From Alectoria sarmentosa (lineage: Eukaryota; Ascomycota; Lecanoromycetes; Lecanorales; Parmeliaceae): a DNA stretch of 64,000 nt. Under the pieces are notes generated by a model. That model ran no database searches. It was not told the origin of the DNA and saw only the letters and a list, made by a program, of their open reading frames with translations. The DNA is taken from positions 62,001 through 126,000 of the forward strand of contig WOGZ01000072.1 in NCBI GenBank assembly GCA_009733775.1, given 5' to 3'. A program made the position numbers and the translations under genes. Shown one piece after another: positions 1 to 9,400 of this stretch (position 1 is the stretch's first letter; each line of letters begins with the position of its first letter).

Positions 1-559
1 GCTTCGTAAGAATAGTGATGGGAATATGGAAGAAAACGACTCGTAGGGTAACTCCAAGCCAGAGGAGGAACGGTTTCAGCCATCCAGTATTCGAGCTTAA
101 CGGGTCGTGGATGCCATGTACAAGCAACCCGGCGATCCACCACCCAGTAAAGAATAGCCAAACGAACAGATGGAAAAATATGCGGTATCTTTTGTAAAGA
201 TTGGAGAAGGTGTGCGTCTGAGGATCCTCTTCAGAGCGACTGGGGCTCAAGGCACCTTGCTCGCGATCAAAAGCTGTCGCTGGCTCTTTTGCCATATCTG
301 CATCACGCCTTCTGTGAAGATCATGGTCCTGCGGATCCTGGTGCGGAACATTTCTCCCCTCGAAGGTTGTGCCATAGGAGTAGATGACCTCGTCTTTCCG
401 ACCTTTTGCTGCGTGGACATCATGGTGCAGGTGCTCATGGTGATGTTGGTGGGATTTTTGAAGGACTGGGTCGTCATTCTTGATCACATTCTGCTGAGAC
501 GATGGATTATGATTGGGTTTGGATTCAGTAACGTCAATGTGATCTGATGTGGTCGACAT
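1..559 (-). CDS. Concentrative nucleoside transporter (CNT/NupC family), N-terminal part
   Basis: Reading the minus strand from the ATG at 559-557 gives an open frame of 186 codons that runs off the left edge of the window, so only the N-terminus is present. The first ~125 residues are hydrophilic and rich in His, Asp and Lys, including the run HQHHHEHLHH, as expected for a cytosolic tail. They are followed by a first membrane segment (IFFHLFVWLFFTGWWIAGLL) and a second hydrophobic stretch containing GVTLRVVFFHIPITILTK. This arrangement and the (A/G)TLRxxxFxxPIxI signature resemble fungal CNT proton-coupled nucleoside importers of the plasma membrane. No intron is seen in this part. It is divergent from the adenosine deaminase gene at 1110. 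The family call rests on about one third of the protein, so another polytopic transporter is possible but less likely. Confidence 0.75.
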   Translation of the reverse strand, partial: MSTTSDHIDVTESKPNHNPSSQQNVIKNDDPVLQKSHQHHHEHLHHDVHAAKGRKDEVIYSYGTTFEGRNVPHQDPQDHDLHRRRDADMAKEPATAFDREQGALSPSRSEEDPQTHTFSNLYKRYRIFFHLFVWLFFTGWWIAGLLVHGIHDPLSSNTGWLKPFLLWLGVTLRVVFFHIPITILTK

Positions 560-1109
560 TTTTCCGACTTTGCGCAGAGGCTTGAAAAAAGATGCAATTG
601 AAGTATGAAAACTTGCTGGGACAAGAGCCTCTTTTCAGATACTGTTATCCATTTTGTGTAGGATCGCCGCTGGAGCCGCCAATGCCTCGGCGATGATGAC
701 CATTTTCGATTGTTGGCAAAAGAGCGACGGCCAAGACCGAGGATCTACGTTGAAAGAGGGAGTGTAGAGGACTCAATTGGCTATTGATGCTGCTGATTTC
801 TACTTGCGCATACCTAGTCTTATCGCAACGCCGATGTGCAGTAGTGCAGTAAGATACCTACCTAATTTCTACAGTACCTTAATTTCGGGGAATAAAACCC
901 GCTAGGGAGCGGTAGTACTAGTGTAGTGCTCGCATGCCGTTAGAGGCGACAACATTCAATATATTTTACTACCTATAATTTCCAAAGGATATGTAAATAG
1001 CATCCTACAATCATCAAGGACTGCCGTACGTCTCCAAGTTTGAGCGTTCCTCCATCAGGACGTCTTCTGCGTCTGCAGTATAGCCGAGTGTCAGGTAGAG
1101 ACTTGAGAT
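560..1109. promoter_or_regulatory. Shared intergenic promoter region between nucleoside transporter and adenosine deaminase
   Basis: This 550-bp stretch lies between two divergent start codons and must hold both 5' ends. One HGATAR motif (minus-strand CGATAAG, 819-825) could bind a GATA nitrogen regulator. No clear TATA box and no other coding frame was seen. Confidence 0.5.
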
Positions 1110-3013
1110 ATGGCGTCCATCTGTCATGATCAGTCCGAGGTCGGGTCAGATATCTCTGATTGGGAGATTGAAGAAGGTCTCCCACAGTTTGAAGACCAGT
1201 TCATACAAAAGTATTTCCAAGGTCGCGAAGCTCTATTAGATCAAGAAAAAAGTCAGCGGAGCGATGCAGCTTTTCGGCAATCTCTCACACCGCTAGCTAC
1301 CGAAGCTTGTGCAATAGTATCGCGGATATTGGCCGAGGAACATCAGAAAATTTGGACCAGCGAGTTTCAAGATGACCTTGCTCGGCAAGAAGGCGTCAAG
1401 TTGCATCCAGGTATGATGTTTACGCTTGCCCGGGACACAATGGAGAAGACGAAATCTTGGCAAATAGTGAAGAGAATGCCAAAAGGAGCCTTGCTGCATG
1501 CGCATCAGGATGCTATGATTGATGTGGACTGGCTCATTGATGAAGTCCTCGCAACAGAAGGAATGGTCATGTTGGCCGAAGAGTCATTATACGGCCCAAT
1601 GGCGAGGGCGGAGGGAAAGGTGATTTTCCGTTATTCAAAGGGACCACTAGCAACCGCATCATCGATTTGGAGCGGAGAATATCAAGCATCTCATCCTGTT
1701 TCCATGAAAGAGGCTGCTACAAGCTTTCCTGATGGTGCTACCGAGGGCTTCAAGACCTGGCTGAAAAACAGGTGTACGATCACCCCAGAAGAATCAATCA
1801 AGCATCATCACGGACTTGATGCCGTCTGGAGAAAATTTACAAGTTGCTTTCCCACCCTGGACTCATTGGAATATTATGAACCCATTTTGCGGGCATCTAT
1901 GCAACGTCTGCTTCGACAATTGGTGGATGATGGCTTGAGGTGGGTAGATTTTCGATCGACTTTTGCTGCTGATTTCAGGTTAGAGGGCTGTGAAGAACTC
2001 TCTAAGGATTCCGATGACCTTGTTCGCATCTTCAGCGAAGAGCTGAAGAAATTCAAGGCTACGCAGGAAGGAAGGAATTTCTGGGGATATCGATTCATAT
2101 GGACAAGTTTACGATCCTGGGGCAAAAGGAAAATCGTGGATCACATGAAGCAATGCATCATCATGAAGAAAGCCTACCCTGAGCTTATCGCTGGCTATGA
2201 TGTTGTTGGACAAGAAGATATGGGGAGATCACTGGCAGATCTTACCCCTGAACTGGTTTGGTTCAAGAAGCGCTGCTTCGAGAATGGGGTTGACATGTAC
2301 GTTTCTTTGGGCCTCTCCCTTGAGAGTACCGCAGTTGGAACCGTAAAACGCGTTTCAGGAGCAAAGACACATTTGACACTCTCGAAACCCATCTATTAAC
2401 TCCAATCTATAATTTGAGAAGAAGCACTGATATGAGCATGTATAACAGTCCGTATTTCTTTCACGCAGGCGAATGTCTAGGAGATGGCGATGAAACAGAC
2501 CAAAACCTTTTTGATGCAATACTCCTCGGGACCAGAAGGATCGGCCACGGCTTTTCGCTATATAAGCATCCCCTGTTGATGGAGATGGTCAAGACAAAGA
2601 AGATACTCATAGAATCATGCCCAATCTCAAACGAAGTTCTGCGCCTCACAAGCTCCATAAAATCACATCCTTTACCAGCTCTTCTGGCTCGAGGCGTCTC
2701 CTGCGCTCTCTCGAATGACGACCCAGCTGTGCTAGGGCAAAGGGGAAACGGTGTAACGGATGACTTTTGGCAGGCTTTGCAGGGGTGGGAGAATCTTGGC
2801 CTGGCTGGGCTTGGTTCCCTTGCGGAGAACAGTGTACGCTGGGCAGCATATGAGGATCAAACGACGAAGGAATGGACTGAAGATATCAAGAAAGGAGTTT
2901 ATGGCGAAGGGATACGGGCTTCAAGGCTAAGGGAATGGCATCTGGAATTCAACAAATTTTGCGAATGGATCTTGTTAGAATTTGCGCTTGAATATGGTGG
3001 CGATGAAGACTAA
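1110..3013 (+). CDS. ADGF/CECR1-type adenosine deaminase
   Basis: Two exons, 1110-2296 and 2449-3013, encode 583 residues. The 152-nt intron (donor GTACGT, acceptor AACAG) is phase 2 and restores the conserved IPYFFHAGEC block. Zinc and catalytic motifs of the adenosine deaminase superfamily are all present: HAHQDA at 130-135, HAGE at 401-404, then RRIGHG and SNDDP further on. Length and the extended N-terminal helical region fit the ADGF/CECR1 branch rather than the ~350-residue classical enzyme. No signal peptide is evident, so an intracellular enzyme deaminating adenosine or deoxyadenosine to inosine is expected. The start was chosen as the first ATG that opens the frame with the usual QKYxQGREALxxQEK region about 30 residues in. 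It faces away from a nucleoside importer gene, which suggests linked uptake and breakdown of adenosine. Confidence 0.92.
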
Positions 3014-3164
3014 ACAGATGCACGCAACTCTTCGAGGCGCAAAGGTCGAGCGCAACACAATCAGCTGATGATACCGTGCGTCGTCAGCCTTCCTAGCGTT
3101 AAGATTTGCACTCCAGTGTGAATATATCTACTTATGTCACTCAGGACAATTCCCTTGGAAACTC

Positions 3165-3185
3165 GGTGTGTGTGTGTGTGTGTGT
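3165..3185. repeat. (GT)n microsatellite
   Basis: Uninterrupted GT dinucleotide run of about 10 units in the 3' flank of the adenosine deaminase gene. Confidence 0.95.
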
Positions 3186-3624
3186 TCACATGCTTAACTT
3201 TACGGAGACACGTAGCCCACTTGGCCTCGCAGTTATGTGAACAGTCTTCGCTGCCCACACACAGCAGCGAACCAACTTCTACACCTTTCCAGCCTGCCAG
3301 CCTGCCCATGATTGATCCCATCCTTTAACATTTATATAAACGTTATAGATTCGGATCGGAATCGCCTTTTTGTCGTTCGTTTAGACTGCGTTATTCGAGA
3401 AGGGGAAACCGAAAAGAAAAGAACCCTTAAAACGCCCGATAAAACGAATTGTGTTTTACAATATCGATATGACTGACGCGGCGTTCAAACACTACACGCT
3501 TAAGCACTGATTTGAATTTCATAAAGATCGTGGCAGAAACGTGAGCCTTCCTGAATCGTAGTTGAGTGAAAACCCCGCAGTCAATAACTTGTCGGCCTTG
3601 TTTGTGCGCGTGAAGACTCTGACA

Positions 3625-3800
3625 TATAAAATCCCCTCTTCCACAGCCTCCAATACTCCCCCCTCTATCTCAAGAACTGATCAGGGTCAGATTGATTCGG
3701 TTGAAAGCCCACTGCGTGGTTGGCGTCGGAGGTGAGATCTCTCGACTTTCCTAACAAGTAGAAGATTCGTAGTCAACACCACGTACTAGTACAGGTGAGT
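3625..3800 (+). promoter_or_regulatory. Promoter-like segment with TATA box, CT-rich leader and consensus splice donor
   Basis: TATAAA at 3625-3630 is followed by a C/T-rich stretch (3631-3670) as often seen around fungal transcription starts. At 3791-3800 there is a perfect plus-strand donor context, ACAG|GTGAGT. No ATG-initiated coding exon is evident between them. The simplest reading is a non-coding first exon whose downstream part is now separated by the AT-rich island; the matching acceptor could be at 6411-6413, five bases before the ATG2 start codon. This is inference only. Confidence 0.3.
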
Positions 3801-3905
3801 TTCGTCGCTGGCCCCTTGGAACCGTAATAGAATTCTCTGTAGTAAAATTCATGAAATTCAGAATATTTTTTCGATATTTATACTTTAAATAGAATATTTA
3901 AGTCG

Positions 3906-3929
3906 TATTCATATTCATGAATATGAATA
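3906..3929. repeat. 24-bp perfect palindrome at island edge
   Basis: Centred on CATG at 3916-3919, each arm of 12 bases is the exact reverse complement of the other (TATTCATATTCA in the left arm). It sits inside a longer imperfect inverted arrangement, with TAGTAAAATTCA near 3840 and the complementary TTTTTACTACTA near 3965-3976. Confidence 0.85.
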
Positions 3930-4577
3930 TAAGTACTTATTCTGAATTATTTGAATTTTCTGAATTTTTACTACTATTTTTAGAAAATTTCTTTAAAAAT
4001 CGCTTATATGATTATAATATACTATTTTTAAAAAAAAGTAATTAAAAATTTTAATAGAGAATTAATGACATTATAACAAAAATATAAAAAAGTATTTGTT
4101 TTTATATATATTTAGAGATTTTCTTCTAAGAAACGACATTTTTAATTAAGAAATATAAAAATTAAGTTAATAATTCGAGAAATATAGCGAAAATCTTCGT
4201 TTAAATTATATTTTCTATCAAAATTAAATAAAATAATCGATATTGAAAAAATTTTATTTTTAACTTATATGATGTAATGATTTTTGAATTAGTGAAACGA
4301 TTATTTGAAAGTCTTTTTCGTCTATTTTCTTTTTCTTTCTTATATATTTTTGATTAATTTTCAAAGTCGTTATTTTCGCCTCAGATTTTGACTATATATA
4401 TAATCAACTTTTGAGATTATAATTTATATCATTTTCGTTAATATAATGATCTTTTTAAAGTATAAAATCGATTTTCAATTATCGTTACTCGAAAATAAAA
4501 TTCATTTTTTGAAAGTTTTAAAAGTGTCATGATTTCACTTTTTTTATCTTTTTATCTATCTTTCTATCTATTATGCG

Positions 4578-4593
4578 AGGCCCGATCGGGCCT
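4578..4593. repeat. 16-bp GC-rich palindrome inside the AT island
   Basis: AGGCCCGATCGGGCCT is a perfect inverted repeat. It is followed at about 4597-4608 by a second small inverted repeat, GTGTC-TT-GACAC. Both lie in the only GC-rich patch of the island. Confidence 0.9.
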
Positions 4594-5298
4594 AGCGTGT
4601 CTTGACACTTGCCTTCATATTCATGCGAGTTTCCCATTTTACATAAATTCTCATAAATAGAATTTTATTCATATCGAACACACATATATTATTTTAATTC
4701 TACGTTCGTTCTTTAACAAAAAGTTTATTTTTAATAAAACGTTTATATTTAAGTTTTATCGTAATATTTTAATAATTAAATATATAATATTTCTTTTTTT
4801 AGTATTTGTTAATAATGTATTTAAATGATTTTTTTTGATATTTTTTAAAATCTTTATTAAATTTAAAGTTTTTTAATATTTAATATAAATATTATAAATA
4901 TTTTAAATCTATTTTAAATATTTATATTTAAAATTTATATTCTAAATTTTTATAAATATGAAAACTCATATTTATACTTTAAATATGTTCTGAATTTTTA
5001 TTTAAAATAAATTTAAAATATGTATTTTTTCTAATTATAAAAATAGAATTAACGAGATTTTAAGCGATGCACTTATTTTTTTAAATTAATACGAAATACA
5101 ATATAACGACTATATTAAAATAAGAAATTTGAAATAAGTGATTATAAATATACATCACTTTTTAATATATATACATTATTATTTAATATATATACATTTT
5201 TATTTATTTTATATATCTTTATTAACGTATAATCTTTTTTGAAATTTTTGAAAAAAGTGAAATATATAATTAAATAAACCTTCGCAACGATTAGAAAT

Positions 5299-5385
5299 TG
5301 AATTATTTAATTATTTAATGATTTAATGATTTAATGATTTAATTGTTTAATTATTTAATTATTTAATTATTTAATTACTTAATTG
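5299..5385. repeat. Tandem ATTTAAT(T/G)A-type array
   Basis: About ten units of 8-9 bases (ATTTAATG, ATTTAATT and close variants) follow one another within the AT-rich island. Confidence 0.8.
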
Positions 5386-5960
5386 CAAGATTATAATAAT
5401 TATACGATTGCAATAATTATTTGATTATATTTAACATTATTCATAGTTATTATATTATAAGTAATTTATGTTAATAAAAGATAATGTTAAAGTTTTAATA
5501 TAAATATTATATAAACGTAAATTATTATATTTTATTTTTATATTACATTTTACTTACGTGTTAAAATTTATCGATAAATCGTATAATAAAATGTTTTTAA
5601 TACGATTTAATTCTTTATATACGTAACGTATAAGAAATACAATTATAAAGCATTACTATTAGATTTTTTTAAACGAAATTTAATATAAAGATTTTATTCG
5701 ATTTTTAAATAATATTTATTATTGTAATAATTATAATAATTATTATAACGATAATAATCAATATTGTAATAACTATTTATTTAAATGTAATTTTATGTTT
5801 ATATAAAGCGATTCTATTTCCTACGTGCGTTTGATAATGATTTAAACAAAAAATTGTGAGGTTGGCTATTAGTTTCGCGCTCCCGCCAACATTGTATTCT
5901 CGGGATTTTGACGTTGATAGTTTTACTCGCCTGATTAACTTATATCTACCTAGCCGAGGG

Positions 5961-6418
5961 AAGGGTGTACATGTATCAAAAAGTGGTGTATACCTATAAT
6001 CACCCTTTAAAATGAGCAATGGGAGGATCTCAGTGTAGTTGGAACGATCTCCTCTTAAGCTAACGTATTCGAAATGATAAATACGGTAATCTTACGTTAG
6101 AGCATTCGATCCTCTCCAAGCCCCGCCAAGCTAATGACGCGGGGAATGGTCACATTCAAAGAGACCAGGCTAAACAAATCATGTGTTTTTATATCATGTC
6201 TCTTGAAATAACACGCATCTGTGGCAATACAAAATTGGTCTTTGACGAGGACAGGGGTTTTGCCCAACATGAGTTATCAGTACAGGCCTCCCCCCCAAAA
6301 GTATCTTGAACGATCCCGACCTCGATCCCTCCTCACCGTTTGCGACTTAGTGTCGAGCATCGAAAGGTCGTGGCGATGAGAAGTCGATAGCAATCTTTTC
6401 TGGTTCGCGCCAGTAAAC
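5961..6418. other. Intergenic region upstream of ATG2
   Basis: Normal base composition resumes here. It holds an inverted repeat CTAACGTA (6060-6067) / TACGTTAG (6093-6100) and presumably the proximal ATG2 promoter. An acceptor-like CGCCAG ends at 6413 directly before the ATG2 start. No gene is seen. Confidence 0.5.
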
Positions 6419-9400
6419 ATGACTTTCTTCCTTCCGTCCTTCTTCCAGAAGCGGATCTTACGATATGCTCTTTCACGACTAGAGCTACTGGATACCGACG
6501 CTTTGGATCTGGAGAAGTTGGATATAGTATGGGGGAAAAGGAGCACAGTCGAGCTGAGAGATGTTGGTGTACATACTAAGGTGAGCATATCATGCTGGTC
6601 ATTCCACGCCCTGGCGTCCAACGGCTGAGCAAATGTGTACAGAAACTTGCCGATTTACTTCAATTGCCAGGGAATCTGGTCATTGTTTCCGCTCAGCTTC
6701 TGCATCTTCGGCTTACGATCCCCGCGGACCTCTATAAAAGTGGAATATTAGTCGAAGTGCAAGGAGTTCAGGCGCGCGTGAATGCGAACCTCGAAGATCA
6801 AGGCGGAGGAGGGAAACCCAAATCAACACCTCCCAAAAGAGGGTTTTCGGAAGAACCGTCAAAGAGCGTCAAAACGGACAGACTAAGAAATACACAGTCT
6901 CACGTCCACGACCCTGGTGGCGGATTTTCTAAATCCTCTTCAAGCGCAGGTGGTGACGGCCATGCAGGAGTCTCGGGGTACTTGCCAAATACCATTGACT
7001 TAGCCAAGTCATTCCTACATGATGAACCAAAGGAAGAAAAAGCCGAATTGAAAGATGCTATTGCACAGTCCCAGTACCTACATCAGTCACTAGCGACCGG
7101 TGATGATGGCGACGAAACGTCCGATCTTGGTGTTGCGAACACGCTTTCCCTTCCAGGATTTTTGGCAGATTTTCTGAAAGGTGTTGGGGATCGTGTCCAG
7201 GTGGAAGTCAAGCATGTGGAACTAGACCTGGACATGAAGCTAGGTGTCACCTCTGAAAACGCTGCCACCAGCGACTCGTCGGAAAGGTCGAACGTTTTGA
7301 CCATTCGATTTTATATAGAGCACATTACCGTCAATGCTATCACCCGCCTAGCTACACAAAGCGTAACGGAGCAAGATAGCGTCCAAGAAGCTTCGAAGTC
7401 TGGCTCACGGGAGACTCGTCGCATCACATTGACCAAGTTTCAGATTATGCTCATTTCTGATGCCTCGGTGTTCGCGAATTTTGCTCGATCTACCGGACCG
7501 TCGTCTCCAGAAACTACACATGCGAGCATCATTCTGAGATCTGGTAGCAAGCCTATAGAGTCTCCTGTTTCAAGTACCAATGCCGAACCCAGAACAAAAA
7601 GCAATCCTCTCCCTGCGAGTATAGACGGACAAGATTCTGAGGATTCTGAAGCATCGTTGATAAATGCCTTCAGTCAGGGGGCTACGGAGACCGAGATTTC
7701 TGATACGGAGAATGGATTCAACGCTTCATTGGGTCTGTCCGACCCTGGAGACAGTCAATACCGTGACAGCGCGCTCACTGGTTCCTTCTACTCTGCCTCG
7801 GGAGACACTCCGCGCTTGTACGAGGAAAGAAAAGATTCCGAAAATCTTCCAGAATCGTTTCTGTACGGTAGAACAGCCAAACACGGATCCTCTGCCCAGG
7901 TGTCGACAACGTCTCGTAACTTTGTAGATGCAGCGTCGCTTGAAGGCGGTCGGACACCTCCAGGAACGTTCGATGCATTTCCTTCAACATCATCATTCCC
8001 TGCCGGCAACTCACAGACAAAGCTTGGGTTTGACACGCGGAGCCGAGGTTTCGTGCTCCCACCTGAATCACCAGCCAAGCCGCAGGATCCTAACCTGTCA
8101 ATGGGTATCCGCGTAGAAGCTCTGCCACCGAAGCCCTCAAGTCCAGGTAGCGATACAATTTCTCTAGTCTCTGACGACCTCGCACAGTCAAAAATCTTTA
8201 GTCACGAAGAGGCAGAAAGCATGTATATGAGTGCCATTAGTCATGTTTCTGCTCCGCGAACAGATAAGGGCACATCGATACCTGGTCAATGGAGCGCCTC
8301 GAGCTCTGACAGCAGCGACGCGGGTAGATATTCGTTTGTTACCGGTGATCTTTCGACTCTGCAGGAAAAACAGACTGGCATCTCACACCACCTTGAAACA
8401 CCGACGAATGGAATTGGACTTGCAAGTCATCATGGTGACCATGGTCGTCAGATCCCTCGGATTTTAAATCCAGAATCGACTGAATCCATGTTTACATCTT
8501 CGAGGTTGCCCCCCGATGTAAGACATGAGCCAGTGTCACCTCACAGATTTTCCGACCAGCGAAACGGTTCATCCCAAGGCTCTGAGGCTTCTTCGGCGAA
8601 CCTCAAAAGTCCCTTCACCACGATGAAGCGCATATTATCCGTTGATTCTATTGCCCTGGAGTTTTCCCAAGGTAATGTCAGTTCAGCGGACAGTCCAATT
8701 GGGACCAAGTATCAATCGTCTGCTGCTTTGAGCCAGACACTCTCTAGAAGCTCAGAGCCAACCTCGCATATCAGTTACGCCGCTCCTCAGGAAATCCCGT
8801 TCTTGGGTTACAGCTCACATTCCCAGCAGTCTGACCGACAGCCATCTATAGACATAGGTGAAATTCAAGTTTTCAGTGACATTGGTCTCGCCAGGTTGAC
8901 GATTCTGGTCATTGAAAAAATGAATACCATGCGTTCGTCTTCCTCTTCCGAGAACAGCAGAACAGCTTTCCCACAACCACCTCCAAGAGAGGTGAGCCAG
9001 GTAAGACTGAACGTGAAGCGGATGTGCTGGAAATTTCTCGACGTGGTCAAAGGAGTGCCTGTGAGAGGTGCATTTCCCCAGAATCCAGTGCAACAGGCCG
9101 ATTTATGTGGAGACTCAGAAGTCCTGCTTAGGGCAGAGATGCAAGAATTCCATGCTATGTACCACAACAGTGGACCGTCGTCAGGAATGGAAGTATCGGC
9201 AAGAAAGTTTTCATTCGGATATGTCTCGGATGACATACTCTCCTTTGATTCCGGTTTAAAAATGAGAAAATCTACGCGAGATATACTAGCACCTACTGAC
9301 AATGACGTGAAATTAATGTTAACGAGGACGGTCGGCGCCACGAGCGTTGAACTGACAACACTTCCGTTACACATCGCTCTAGATTCACGCCGGCTTGATG

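Larger units (their letters stand above)
3014..3840. other. Intergenic region upstream of the AT-rich island
   Basis: No gene is supported here. The left part is the 3' flank of the deaminase gene and includes a short (GT)n run. The right part looks like a promoter with a splice donor (see 3625-3800). Confidence 0.6.
3841..5960. repeat. AT-rich RIP-like island (probable decayed transposable element)
   Basis: Base composition changes sharply near 3840 and returns to normal near 5960; in between, long runs are almost entirely A and T. All six frames are closed by frequent stops. In sampled stretches CpG is at least as common as CpA or TpG (for example around 4081-4260), the pattern left when CpA is mutated to TpA by RIP. 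No protein remnant, LTR pair or target-site duplication could be recognised, so the original element type is unknown. A small GC-rich patch (about 4573-4612) stands out against it. Confidence 0.75.

Noticed and set aside
5299..5385. CRISPR-like array
   Set aside because: Units are contiguous AT-rich tandem repeats without spacers, and the genome is fungal.
6277..6621. 114-codon minus-strand frame over the ATG2 start
   Set aside because: Antisense shadow of the conserved ATG2 first exon, with no domain.
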